Positions 1 through 12,035 of a stretch of 64,000 bases of DNA are shown one piece after another (positions within the stretch are counted from its first letter, which is position 1; each line of letters starts with the position of its first letter). The stretch spans positions 9,176,001 to 9,240,000 of the forward strand of contig NC_063987.1 in the NCBI RefSeq assembly GCF_932276165.1, in the 5' to 3' direction. Under the pieces are notes generated by a model. That model saw only the letters and a list, made by a program, of their open reading frames with translations. It had not been told where the DNA came from and searched no databases. A program made the position numbers and the translations under genes. Origin of the DNA: Plutella xylostella. Its lineage: Eukaryota > Arthropoda > Insecta > Lepidoptera > Plutellidae.

Positions 1-2220
1 ATCGAAATAGGTAACTTGAATTCGATTATGTTTGTCGAATGATGAGTTTAAAAAATGTGTTCCCATTGCATGGGGGCGTAGATTAACTTTTAATACCACC
101 GAAAGTGTGGTAGTATAAAGTAGCCGAAGTAGCCAAAAAGCTATCTTCCCTTCTTTTGAGTAACTAATTAAAAATGTACATTTAAGTACTTACCTACATC
201 ATTAACAACCCTGGTAGTAAAATTATACTACCTAAGTAACTAATTACAGGGCGAAATTTTATCAATACTCAAGCGAAGTCAGGTCAATGTACCCATTACC
301 GACATACATTTATAATAAACAAAGAAACAGCCACCTCACGTCATCGCACGGTCAGCTTTGATTTAATATTCGTTGCTGGTCGAGTACTATCTACATTATC
401 GGTTGTCCAGCTGCGGAGGCAGATGTTACTAATACATAGCTTATTAAAATGATCGACATCACTTCATAAACACTTTTATTGGGTAGGTAGGCTATGTACA
501 TACTAGCTTTTCCCCATGAGTTTCAATTCGCTTTAAAAAACCCTATGTTATGAACCTAAATTACAAAAAATATGTGAGCTTTGCTGCGAAGCTCTGCTGA
601 CCTCTGTATACAGTACAGTAGGTTATACTCGTACAAAATAGTTTCTAATTAGAATTCAATATTGTTTCATAATTTTTTCATGTAATTATTGGCTCAGACT
701 AGATTTATTTGAATTAGTTATAAGTACACTAAATTCAGTCAGCACTGTTGAACAGTAATTATTATATTTCTTAACTTTTGTCAATTTCGTAAAATGGCGC
801 AAAAGTATCTTCACTTGGCAATATCTCATTCACACATTCCACAATATTTCTCGTTTGTAGACAGCGTTAAATATTACTTATCTTATTTAAATTAATTAGA
901 TGTACTATTTATCCAGCGAGCCATTGCCACAAGAAAGGGGTAACTTTCAATTTCATCCCCGATATAATTAATTAACGACCGCAACACATGTTTAGACGTG
1001 GTGTCTGTCCGTTTTTCACGCTTTCTCTAACCCAGGAATACGCATTAAGGTATATTAGTCATCATCTTAACCATTCACCCTTTGCCACCTGTTAGACGAC
1101 ATTGAAAAAAAAAGTAAAACGTCAGTTGTTCATTTTCCCGCTCTTTTTATGGCATTGAAGAAGGATTTGTTTTATTTCTTTTTAATTGTCCGCTTGGGTC
1201 ATTGCGGATGAGGCTGGCTGTCATTTTTATTTTTTCGGAAGGGTTGCTTTGCTTAACTTGATTTTGAGATTTAACGATTCGGAAGTGACATGTGTTGGTT
1301 TTGTATCCATTATTTTGGTGTCGTTTTACTACGTTTTATTTGTTTTTGTTAATGGTATTTTATTTTAAACTGTGTTATGCTTCCGGAGTACTACGACGCC
1401 ATCATCATGGCATTATTAATTTGATTTCACATCAATTTTGGTAAGTTTAGTTATAAAAACAATAAAATATAAGTAGGTAAGTACCTACCCAACTGAACTT
1501 ATATGAGCAAAGCGAGGAGGAGCGTGTTACATAGGTGCACATAGATATCGAAATACAAAGCGGAGCGCAGCGAAGCGGAGCGTAGCGTTTCATATAATTT
1601 AGCTTAAAAAAAATGTTTGTATACGGATTATGCTGTTAATAAACACACTATTCCTAATAGATGACTATTTCTTGTTCACTAAGAAACATTCAAGAATTTG
1701 TATTTTCGGAATATTAAAACTTCGAAGTTCGTAATTTTAACAACTCGATATATAATAAAAAATCGTACTTTTGAAACATCGAAATAATAATACCTATAGC
1801 TAATGTAATAATTAATGTAATATCTAGTAAGGTATTTAGGTAAGTACCAGATTTGAAGTGAGATCGGAAAGATACCTAGTATCTAAATAATTTGGAAAAC
1901 ATTGACAGACCTGAGAGGTGGAAATAAAGGGTCCTCGGAACAGCCACAAATCGTCAACAACTAAGCACATTCAGTGCACATGAGCTGATCGAGTTCTTGA
2001 TCTCCATAATTTTATTATACAAAGTAAGTATAAGTACCTACTAAAGCTTTTTAAATTTAATTTCATGCCTGAAGTCTGTTTGAAAGCTAACCCAAGCTAT
2101 AAAAACAATTCCAACAACGAAATGCAACCTCCAGCCGCATCGCGCAACACTACAGCAGCCGAAAAGCGCGCGTAAAAATAGCCGCGCGAAAAAACGCGCG
2201 CAGATGCATTTTATTATATA

Positions 2221-2620
2221 AAACAAAATGGCGACCGATTCAGTGCTAGCCGCTTATTATAAATAATTAATGATTCCGCCCGCTCTTATGCACGATAAAA
2301 TGCCATTACGGTTTTCATCGGGTCCGGCAAAAAAATCGCCGCCGAAACTTGTCCGAGCAAAAAACCCCGGCTAAAAGAGTGTGCGGGCATCGCTGAAATT
2401 CCAGGTGTTTCTTACCGCCACCGCCATTTGACTCTGGCCATTATCTGCGGAATTAACACAGATAAAAAACCCTCCAATTCGATATAAAGGTACGTCAGAG
2501 CCGACGACGGTTTTTGCAAGATAAATAAAGGGAATATGGAAAGAGTTCTGCGGCTCGCCTTAATGGCGTCAACTTAATAAATATTGTACTCATGAAAATT
2601 CAGCGTCGCAATATCGGTCG
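2221..2620. promoter_or_regulatory. GC-enriched non-coding island, possible enhancer
   Basis: About 400 bp of raised GC content in AT-rich DNA, with no frame of coding quality. It contains AT-rich homeodomain-like cores (TTAATTAATG type near 2266) and several GATAA motifs. On the minus strand it has the string GGGGTTTTTTGCTCGGA, which resembles GGGGTTTTTGCCGAGA in a similar island near 8720. This looks like a cis-regulatory island, but conservation is untested. Confidence 0.25.
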
Positions 2621-4507
2621 TACGGGCGACCAAAACCGGACAGGTAATGTGAACTCTATTTTCAGGAGCATACGACTTCATGTGCCGCTAGTGAGTATTT
2701 ACCACATGCGGCTAAATGCAGAACCTCCACAAGATATCGTTTAAAAACATTTAATTCCGTCTTACTGCATCAGCTTCATCAATGTACGCAGTTTTTGCTT
2801 CACACCGAGTTTAATGACTGCTAATTTAAAAAATAACAATTTCCAATACAAAGTGGGACAGACTAATTGCACTCCGACATCTGTAAGATAATTTTGGCAT
2901 TACCTAGTTAACAGTTCTTGTCGTCGCCGCCATAAAAATAAGACGTAAGATAGGGAATGTTCAAAACAAAAACCGTTTTTAATATCGTAAATGACAGATG
3001 CATCACCACAACCCGAGAAGAGTTGAATAAAAACACGAACGGACAAACAACATTACAAGCAGAGCAAAAAACACGTCTACAGCAAGACAATTAACAATGA
3101 TTTGCATATTCACACACTGGCATTGTAGAATAAGCTAACTCGAGAAAGGAGTTCGGTTAAAAAGACCGCTGCTGCTGTAAAAAATATTTGCTTTTTAAAC
3201 GCATCTTTGCGTAAATCTCGTTCTTTATTTAAATTGAATAAAACTGAAAGAAGTTATTGTCTATGACTATGCGAGGGTGGTTTGGCGCGAAATAAAAAGG
3301 AAGAATAATGTCTTTCCTTTCATCGTATGATGAAGAGTCTATGCTAATAAAATGAGTAAAAAAGCAAACATGCATTGCATTGCAGTGTTTGCGAAGGAAA
3401 CATTTTATATTTTTTGAAATCCCTCGATTAAGTAAGCCACGGTAAGTTTTTCTCTCCATACATCAAGATATAGCACTGGCTGCATATATTTCTGTGTCCA
3501 GTGCATATAATATCCATAAGGCGTGTATAAAAATTCGCGGGAATCTCCATATTATGTAGATTTCATACTTGGTTATGTTAAAGAGTTGACATTTTAAATG
3601 AAGACATTTGTTTTTCTTCGTCCTACGGCAAAAATATTCAACTTGACTGAATAACAAGTTAGTTAGATCCATAGAACTACAACCGTGGACTCAGGGTTTC
3701 ACACCCACCTTAGAAGACATCATTAGAATTTGTTCTAAATAAACCGTATTACAGATAATATATAGGTAAGTACCTAATAAATGAATAGAAGGTCATTATG
3801 AATGACACGTTCAGGTGTCCTAAGAAGCCGTTAATTTTTCAGGAGCGCGTGACTTGCTGATCTTTGTTCCATTTTGACAACCATAATATATTGAATTTAA
3901 CTTTATTGGACACTAATTACTTCGTAAAAGTTAGGTATTTCGTTTAGACTTCGCGAGAGGGCCCCTGAAAACTCCCAAATATCTACCTAAAAACAAACCC
4001 ATTACTAAACACAAACTACGTATTATATAAAAACGCATCAAAATCTGTTGTGTAGTTTTTAAGATCTAAGCATATTATGTTTATTTATACACGATGTACA
4101 GATGTATACTTAAAAAAACAAAATAAAAAAAACATGTCCACTAAAAGTGTAATGATTTCCGTAGCGTAGAAACCTCCGTACCCTTCCTACTATACCTACA
4201 TAGAATAATAATAATAGTTATACGTTTTGCATTAGTTTCGCGTGCTGAGATCAGCTGTGTTTTTGCGTCGTCAGCTCGTTCAGTGCGAAAGTAGTTTTTC
4301 ATTATTTTCCACGGTTTTTCCACCTTCAGTCAAGACTGGCGGTTTTTTGTCGTCGCGCCTGTAACGCGGGGTGTAGCGGGATCGCGTAGTCTTGATACTC
4401 CCGAATCATGTAACAATTTATTAAGTGTGCGAACTACGAATATTTGACGATTCTAGTCGATAGTAATTTGATAGGCGGTTCACTGGAGTTTGTAAGCGTT
4501 TTTTTTA

Positions 4508-4715
4508 GGCCCGGGTCTCCTATTTACGCCGTAGGTCGCGTCCAGCGTCACGCCGTAGGCCGCGTCACGATGCTCACTATAGGAATGTACTGATGCGGTC
4601 TCCCTCACACGCCGACGTTGGCGCGTAGACGCCGTAGGTAGGCCATGGGACGTTGATCAAAACGTTTACGTCAAAGTCGGACGCCGCATATAGCATAAAA
4701 TAGGAGACCCAGGCC
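4508..4715. mobile_element. MITE, 208 bp, TTA target duplication (PIF/Harbinger-like)
   Basis: The left end GGCCCGGGTCTCCTATTT is matched by the right end AAATAGGAGACCCAGGCC as an inverted repeat with one mismatch. The element is flanked by TTA at 4505-4507 and 4716-4718. The interior is GC-rich with several copies of CGCCGTAGG and has no open frame. A three-base TTA duplication fits PIF/Harbinger-type MITEs. Confidence 0.7.
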
Positions 4716-5045
4716 TTAGTTTCTAAAGTTATTGACAGGGGCGCTGATTAAATAAATACCTATGTAAATAATACCCGAGTTCTACCACTGCGCTCTTATT
4801 TTGAATTAGTTCGGTTCAAAGATTTGTGACATAATTAATTGAATTGTCATTAGGTTGAACTTAAAACGGTTTGGCAGTAAACAAAATGCGGACAGTTTTA
4901 TGCTGTGTTTTAGTATATGACACACCATCTCATTCGTATATTGTTAATCTAAGGCCGCAGATATCCAGATCAACAATCAAGCGCGGCCGGTCGCGCTACA
5001 CCAACATTAAGTTGCAGTGTTGCAAAAAACGTCGTCAAGACAAAG

Positions 5046-5125
5046 AGGACGGGGCGATGGTTAGAAAAACACAAATTACCGGTGGACCGGGTTCGATTCC
5101 CAGTGCATGTGTTTGTTCGTACTAC
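5046..5125 (+). mobile_element. tRNA-derived SINE remnant
   Basis: GGGCGATGGTTAG at about 5051 resembles a pol III A box and GGTTCGATTCCC at about 5090 is a good B box. The spacer is unlike a foldable tRNA, so this is read as a SINE head fragment and not a tRNA gene. Confidence 0.4.
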
Positions 5126-5736
5126 GCGCGAGTAAAAAGGTAGGTACGAAATCGCTTCGCGGTATTAGCAGGGGGTTCAGTTTTTGTAGACAAGACTTGG
5201 ATTGATATTGAAGTACCTAGGTGCTTGCTTAGTAGTAAGGTATATAGGTACTACAGAGAGCTATTATTAGTACAGGAGTTTATGAATTTATGATAAATAA
5301 AACGTTCAAGGTTATCATTGCTTACAGTTATAGCTAAGTAGTGTATAGGTATTCTGACGGAAATTCTGAATATTATTATTTTAGAACAAGTTTTTTTTAT
5401 TCAAACCTGAAATAATTATGAATTACTTATTTACCAAATTGGTGCTTACAGATTAACAAGTATAAAATTTTTGGAGGATTAACGGTATTCTTAGGTTGGT
5501 AGGCTCCTATCCTAACTATGATGGTTTGAACTACTTATACCTACTTCCATGTTCCTACTAGTACCAGTTTTGAAAGTAATGCGAAAAACTTCAAAATATA
5601 GACTAAGCTATTATTAATGAACATAATAAAAGCTTTCAGATCTCCGACATTTCTTTGAAAACAATAATTAGAAAGTTTATTTTACGTGTAACGAAAAACG
5701 CTATTTCCTGAAATTTTCAACACAACGGTGACTTAC

Positions 5737-5863
5737 TGGTGCCATTGATGTTCCTTCCGATGATCTTATTGGATCCGTTGGGCGGCGCGGCGGGGGCGAG
5801 GGGCGGGGGCGGGCGCCCCGCGGCCTCCGGGCTCTCCATGTCGCCCTGCTCGCTCGCACACAT
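5737..5863 (-). CDS. First coding exon of an unidentified gene (partial)
   Basis: Reading the minus strand from the ATG at 5863 gives 42 codons beginning MCASEQGDMES. These pass through a proline/alanine-rich stretch and end NKIIGRNINGT just before a consensus donor (ACCA|GTAAGT) at 5736. A second in-frame ATG lies at 5839. The exon sits in a GC-rich island (5740-6060) typical of an insect promoter and first exon. I do not recognise the protein. The low-complexity start followed by a polar motif suggests the N-terminal tail of a larger intracellular protein. Further exons would lie to the left, but none is convincing inside the window. A competing open frame over the same bases (to 5892) lacks this splice logic and is judged a shadow. 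Confidence 0.45.
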
Positions 5864-6065
5864 CCACCGACAAACCCGAAACAATCACTCAAAACATAGG
5901 CTCAAAGAGGAAAAGTCACAGCCTCGAAAAAAATTAATCTGACAGCTGTCAAAAGAAAATTCGCGCGGGAATGTTTGAAGGGTAGCCGTGACGTTTGCGT
6001 TGACGCGCGCGCCTCGACTGAGCGCTGAGCCCTGCGCCACGCTCCGCCCAGCACCCCACGCGACC
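5864..6065 (-). promoter_or_regulatory. GC-rich promoter and 5' UTR candidate
   Basis: A GC-rich block just upstream of the exon at 5737-5863, with dense CpG around 5995-6065. No TATA box is evident at a fixed distance. Assigned by position and composition only. Confidence 0.3.
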
Positions 6066-7821
6066 CCTCCACGTGCCTACGGACTGCTTTCCTTGCCCTC
6101 GATCACTACATAAAAAACATAAAGGACACAGAACCGACTAAAGTTTGAACTAAACTTCGATTTTAATCCTTGCCTCGATGAGATAAGGGTTCGGGTAGTT
6201 GAGAAACTTTTGTTTGTGCATTCGAAGTCTGTATGATTTGGTTTGCAGTGTGCGTCGTCGACTTTATGTGAAGGGATTGAAGGGGTACCAGACTTGAGGG
6301 TCGGAATTTTGTTTAAAAAATGTTCGTCAGTATTTTTGATCGATGGCCTTTGCGAGCTTTCTTTCAAATCAAAAATGATTGGTATTGTTACGAAAATACA
6401 TTCACGCGAGCAATGAAAAAGTTCCATTGGTATGTGTAACGTGTTACGTTAGTGGAAGGAGGATTTTTTTCAATGCAAGTGCTTATGCTTATTTGAGTAA
6501 AAAAAATCGTCATCAATTTCGCAAGTTTCACACAAACTCGTAAGGAATCCTTCGGAGCTGATGATGATGACGTAGCCATTGGTTGTCCAGACTCCAGACT
6601 GCCCCATAAGTGTTGGTCCAAGAGGTTTCTCATGATGGCGACTATGTAACACAGCATTTTATAATAATAATTTAATAACAGGAATTCTCAGATAAGTATT
6701 TTTTGCAAATCCCAAACCTCCGAGATCCCGTTGTAATGCGCGCCAATTTCAGTTTTTTTTATTTCTCAGAACAATCTTTTAGAAAGATTTTGTTGTTGAT
6801 TATAATTTTTAATTTGAAATGGGTCGATCTCTGCGTGTTTAGGTTCCCGCGTGCATGGCTGACCTAATCGGTTAAATTAGGAATTAATGTGGTATAATAC
6901 TTGATTTAGTCGATTACCTAAAGGTAGACGTGTAAAAAACTTAAAGCTCAACCACCGTAATTTGATATCCGCTAAGTCTAAGTTGATACTTTGGTTAAGT
7001 ATTTAATTTTGCTCTGAATTTCTTATTTCTAACGATAATAGTAGGTGTAAAAGGGCAGAATATCTCTACGAAATATGGAGTAATAGATTAAATAGTTAGG
7101 TACACTGGAGTCATTATAATACTATCACAATAAAACTTAATGATTGGTGGTAGGAATACCTAGGTCGGTAGATGGCTGAATGTAGAAGCCTAGGGCAAAG
7201 TGCTAAGTATATGATAAACGCATAATATAAAAAATGTCTTTCTAATTTCCTCGTATTTGTAATGAAAAGAACAGTGTTTACCTTGGTTTAATTTAACAAT
7301 GTCTAATAAAAAATACCATTATACTGAACCGCTAGTGATCCCAACGTTATTGGAAAATCCTTGCCCACGGTTTTTCCTTACGTATTCGCAAAAAAAAACG
7401 GCCATAGACAATTTTCCCACACTCTAATGCCGTTAGGTTAGTATCGGCATTTTTCTAACTGGCCAGCCACTGCAACCTTTCACCATGTTTCAAATAAAAA
7501 CCCACACTGCCTTTAAAGTCTGTTGGATATTATTTACAGTAACGATGAGGCCATAAGAAGAGCGGGCCGGGATAAGCAGCAGAGCGGCATGCATATAGCA
7601 GATTTCTTTATACCAATACCAACCAAAACCAAGACTTATAAACTTTTAGAAATCTAGCCAATAAGATACAGCACGAAAAAAAATCGTAATTATTTAACCT
7701 AATAAACCTACCTACATCAAAAAATATATTTTATACTTATACCTGTTGTATTCTGCAAGTACTTTTTCTTGTTACTTATTGCAGTCCTGATATAGTAGGT
7801 AAATAGACAAATTTAAACATC

Positions 7822-7905
7822 CGGCCCGGCCAGGAATCGAACCTTCAGCATACTCGTACTGAACAAGTTAGATAGTATGAACACCAACCCAGTAAATCGC
7901 TCGCC
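7822..7905 (-). mobile_element. tRNA-derived SINE head, degraded
   Basis: On the minus strand GGTTCGATTCCTGG is a B box followed by GCCGGG, and an A-box-like region lies about 50 nt upstream. It does not form an orderly tRNA cloverleaf. Confidence 0.4.
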
Positions 7906-8261
7906 TATGAAAACGTCTTGTATTATTTTCATAGCCCACACCTTTCATAGTATGGCACTCTCGAATAGATATTTTCTCACGGCCGAACCTATGTATGTAT
8001 ATTAATATATAGCTGTACAGATACCTCATCTGTTAATCTGTTATTTAATTATGTACTTACCTAAGTAGTTCAAACTTATCTTACCTAGGTGAGTCATATC
8101 ATATACCAAACCAATATGTATACTTTATATATGTATACCTACATTTACTTACCTATAATATTATAGTCTTAAACCTACATAGCTGGGTTATGGCGGTGAT
8201 TTTTGGGAAAGACCAGCAATGTCTAGCAACGATTGTTGTGGGACAAATGTATAATGATAAA

Positions 8262-8312
8262 CTAGCGTTTCCCGCGAGATTCACCTCGCCTTAAAAGGTT
8301 TTCCAATGGGAA
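8262..8312 (-). mobile_element. Helitron-like repeat, terminal remnant
   Basis: ACTAGCGTTTCCCGCGAG followed by CTCGCCTTAAAAGG matches the reversed end of the longer copy at 42560-42745. Related scraps occur near 487-545, 26080-26125 and 54135-54185. Confidence 0.4.
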
Positions 8313-8569
8313 TTCCGGGTAGGCCTATGTGCAGAAACAGATGCAGTAACACATACCAAATTTAATTTTTTTTTGTTTAAGTATATGTAAAGAATACATG
8401 GCGATTTATCTTACCCATCCAGGCAGGCATGTGTAATTGTGTATACCACAGTTAAAATGATTATCAGCATCAATAAAAACTTTTAACATTACACGCAGCG
8501 ACCAGCCACTCCTCAAATAAGAATTTCATCAGCAACATTTTACGAGATCGTAATTTCGGAACGCACCAT

Positions 8570-8830
8570 CATTTCCGAGCGGTTTGCGCGGGAAAAACGC
8601 CAAAATGGCAAAATGGCGGCGGCGAGCGGGCGCGATGCAAATTGCCTGCTGAAAAAGTAGTAAAAAGCTAAAGGAACTCATAGTATTCATCGGCGTCGCC
8701 GGTTATTGAGCGGGCTGGGGTTTTTGCCGAGATTCCCGCGGACGCATCCAGGCAGCTTTTTGCCTATCGCCTTCACGAGCTCTGGGAAGCAGCCGCGGTA
8801 TCCTCGGCCCTGCAAAAACCCGCCGCCATG
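8570..8830. promoter_or_regulatory. GC-rich non-coding island, possible enhancer
   Basis: A compact GC-rich block with no supported exon, in otherwise AT-rich DNA about 700 bp before the first C19orf12-like gene. It shares a GGGGTTTTTGC core with the island at 2221-2620. Role inferred only. Confidence 0.25.
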
Positions 8831-9429
8831 ACGCTGCTAACCGACGCAAAAACAACGCGACATATGGATAGAATTAATGTGGAGTGGAGACTCTTTAATT
8901 TTCTTGAAGAAAGCGCGGGAGGAAACGGCGTAATGAGTGTTGCCAGTCGCAAAAACTCACAGTGTAATGACGTCGCTCATTTTTAAAGCCAGTTTTTAAA
9001 TTCTGATTCTGGTTTTCTTGTTGGACTAAATGCACTCTTGTGGGCTTAGTTGGCATCCTCTTTCTTGTTGGTGCATCCAGGTCAGCGCAGTCCTATAAGA
9101 AAATATATCAAAGGTAGGTTGGTTTTAAATCATAGTAAGTTTGGTCTGCCTGCCCGTATGTAATTAAGTACCTACCTACCTACTGTAGATTTCCAATAAG
9201 ATTTTTCAAGATTTCGGGGTCTTAAATGGTACAATTGTATCACAATTATTATAACTAATGTAATTTTATTACAATGCAAAGTAAAAACAAAACGCACAGC
9301 CCATTTACAAAAAAATGCAGGTAGACGAACTAAAATAATTTCTCGAATCTTCCATAATTCAACGGCTCACAAGTTGCTCACACCTCACACAACCTCCTTG
9401 CACTCCGACCTAACAACGCGACCTCATTT

Positions 9430-9475
9430 CAAAAAAAAAATTCAAATTCAAATTCAAATGGTTTAATCGACGTAA
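9430..9475 (-). repeat. LINE 3' tail, (TTCAAA)n type
   Basis: An A-run followed by three copies of TTCAAA and GGTTTAATCGAC resembles the 3' tail of a lepidopteran non-LTR element. It lies within about 70 bp of the start codon at 9545, so it probably falls in the 5' UTR or core promoter. Confidence 0.35.
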
Positions 9476-9544
9476 AATTTTACAATTATATTTCATCACC
9501 AAACCTTTTTTAAATATCCAGTGTTCCTTTTTTAACTTTCGGCA

Positions 9545-12035
9545 ATGGAACGCTTTGATTCAATGGACTCCAATGGTTCTGACTACGAATGCTGCGGCGG
9601 CGGCAGTTGCTCCAGGAGTGATAGCATCTCGCTGCCCTTCGACCCTGGCTGTCTGGAGAACGTCATCCTCAACATTGGAGATGTCTTCGACCTTCGCGTC
9701 TTGATGTCAAGCGATCGGGTTAAAGGTATGTCGCCTTTTTGCTACGAAACTTTTTACGTGCCAACTTTAACCTTTAAGTATGGACGTGGAGTCTCACAGG
9801 CTACCTAATGTTTAAGTTTTCATAGTTTTTCCTATTTCCCCCCGCTCCCCGCGATTGAGCGGCTCAGTAGCTTTTGTTTTAGCTGCCAAATTACCAATGA
9901 GGGAGGAGGTTGGGTCGTCCGGTGAATATCACGTGAGTTTTGACCATCAAAAAATTGACTGGAGCCTGTCAGGCTACACGTCCATTGTTGTCATACAATA
10001 TATTTTGTATGGGCAATTATGTTTTTTTATGATTTTTTTTTCAAAATGTGAAAAATAAGTAATGCTGGTACTTCTAAAGGTAAAGGTAATTTCAAAAAAA
10101 ACTAGCACGTGTGCATGTAGTGCCTCATGTGCAAAGACGTGATATAAATAGACGATTGCCAAGAGAACTGAGGTTGACTAATGAATCGAGTTTTAGGTGA
10201 TGATAATTATGGTCACAGAAGGTGTTCAGGATCAAGAAACCAGTCAAGGGTCCACAAGAGCATGTAGAATCTATCCCGCGAAAAAACATAGGATGAATAC
10301 CTATGTTTGTGTTGCCTGTGTGTCTCCAAGTGTTCTAGACCTCTGTGCATTGACTGCCAATAAATTGGCGCTATTAGACTGTGGTCAATATTTTATATAA
10401 TAGTTACCTGGAGCAGGTGTTTTGTGTTTTCGGTTACTTATGTATTATATTTTAAGAAAATAAGACTAATTTTGTAATAGTAATAAGTTTGATTGTTTTT
10501 AATACCAGAAAATGTAGCCTCAGTAAACCAGGACTTAAAAGTGCCATAAGTTTGAATTTTTCACATTTCTATATTTTTTTAAATAATATTTGATTACATA
10601 AGCACGTTATTTTATTGCTAAATCCTTTAAATTCAATATACAATCAGTTTTAAAGTAATCTTATATCAAATTCTCAAAAAAAAGTGTATGCATATAGGAG
10701 CCTGTGAGGCTCCACGTCCGCACTGGTGTTAAGAAAAAATGACGTCCATACTTAAAGGTTAAAATCTACGCTGAAAACCGTTGGGCCGTTACGAAATATT
10801 TGATGGTAGGTACATATAGGCTCTCTAAATATATGATTTGGTGTTAGACTTTATCGATGTGCCCAAGTCAGATTCCATTTAGATTCAAGGCACCTATAAA
10901 TCTTACAGGAATCTGGCATATGTGTTATGTATTATCTAATTTTAATTTAATAACCGTTAATTAAAAATTAAACTTGCATGTAACTACCTACCTATATATT
11001 ATTATATTTCACTTTCTTATATTCGTATCCTTTCTCCAAACTCAATTATGGTTTAGTGGTTTAAGCCGACAAAATGTTTAGCCCTTGACGAAAAAGAGGT
11101 GTTATGAAGTTTGTCGCATATTACCTACGCAACGTAACTTCCGCAAAGCGTCGCAGTAGCAGAGGTTTAACAGTTTCTCTGATCTCCAGGAGCTTTGCTG
11201 CTGACGGGCGGGCTAGCAGTGGCGGGCGGGCTGCTAGGGCGGCACGTGGGCGGGCAGCTGGGCGCCGCCGTCGGAGGCGCTGTGGGCGGCGCCTGCGGAC
11301 TGGGCATCGTCGGTAAGTTCCTCTCTTCGATAAACTATGTCACTTTTTAGAGTCTCGGTGACAAACATTTGAGACAGAGTATATCGGCTTAGTCAGACTA
11401 GCATCAGTCACTGACCGTGCCACTCAGCGTGTTACAGATGAGCAATAAGGTACTTAGGTACTTACAGATAAATAATACGTTCTCAAAATAGGCATTAACT
11501 ACCTAGCCGATCATATTATTAGTATTTTAATTTTTTGGAAAAACGCCTCTGAAGATGTGTTATGATTTTTTTTATGTTGAGTACGCAAGACAGACGCAAT
11601 ATATTGCCTTTTAAGAGTAGGGGTACAGCTAAGGTCGTGATTTTCCTGCCGTTTTTAAAGTTCAACAGACGGCATGACGACGACGGTTTTAAGCAAGAAG
11701 GAGGGTGTAGCCGGGCTATTGCTACAGTTCATCGCAAACTATGTGTTTTATCATTACATTCGTATTACAAAAATTACAAAATTAACATGCTATTTCTTGT
11801 TCCAGCCATATCAATGCGCGACATCTGGCAAGAAATCAAAGCTAAGCTATCTGAGCTTTTCGACATCGTCTACGATTACTTAGCGGGCATGGGCATCAAC
11901 GACTACAGGAAAGCCTTCAGTTTCATTACTCAGAAGAATGCCATGTCCAAAGAGTTGGCTATGGTGGTCGTCCAGTTCACCGCTTCTGTTCTAGGCAAGA
12001 AGGTCCTATCCAGCCTGACTCAGGGGCAGGGGTAA
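9545..12035 (+). CDS. C19orf12: C19orf12-like protein, paralogue A (3 exons, 177 aa)
   Basis: Exons 9545-9725, 11190-11312 and 11806-12035 join in frame, both introns in phase 1. The N-terminus is acidic and serine-rich and ends with a conserved helix (LENVILNIGDVFDLRV). Exon 2 encodes a glycine-zipper hairpin at residues 61-101 (GGLAVAGGLLGRHVGGQLG and onward). Exon 3 holds the conserved C-terminal helical region opening MRDIWQEIK and closing LGKKVLSSLT. This order matches the C19orf12 family, whose human member associates with mitochondria, ER and lipid droplets and is mutated in MPAN, a neurodegeneration with brain iron accumulation; the biochemical activity is unknown. It is the first of three tandem copies. 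Its first intron position differs from the other two. The longer open frame from 11562 is intron read-through. Confidence 0.88.
9767..10766. repeat. Inverted and direct repeat set in intron 1 of C19orf12-A (possible DNA element)
   Basis: TTAACCTTTAAGTATGGACG at 9767 recurs inverted at 10741-10766. GAGCCTGTGAGGCTCCACG at 10698 is found inverted near 9786-9802 and directly near 9962. The layout suggests a non-autonomous DNA transposon about 1 kb long with sub-terminal repeats, but exact ends and a target duplication were not fixed. Confidence 0.4.

Larger units (their letters stand above)
1..5736. other. Non-coding stretch, probable large intron or downstream region of the minus-strand gene starting at 5863
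   Basis: No open frame here has coding character: all are under 95 codons, AT-driven and without matching splice borders. The stretch holds an inverted-repeat MITE at 4508-4715, a tRNA-like SINE remnant near 5046-5120 and a GC-enriched island at about 2221-2620 that may be regulatory. It lies downstream, in minus orientation, of the splice donor at 5736, so it is most simply intron. This is inference; no second exon was found. Confidence 0.5.
6066..9544. other. Intergenic, no gene seen
   Basis: AT-rich sequence between the minus-strand first exon and the first C19orf12-like gene. It holds a hairpin-element fragment at about 6400-6440, a tRNA-like SINE remnant at 7822-7905, a Helitron-like remnant at 8262-8312, a GC island at 8570-8830 and a LINE-type tail at 9430-9475. 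The open frames at 6077-6427 and 6388-6657 (minus) have no coding character. Confidence 0.5.

Noticed and set aside
6077..6657. Minus-strand protein genes of 116 and 89 codons
   Set aside because: Overlapping frames with no recognisable domain and no splice support; the start of the longer one falls in a repeat-derived hairpin arm.
11562..12035. 157-codon single-exon gene
   Set aside because: The first 80 codons read through intron; only from 11806 does it match the C19orf12 family.
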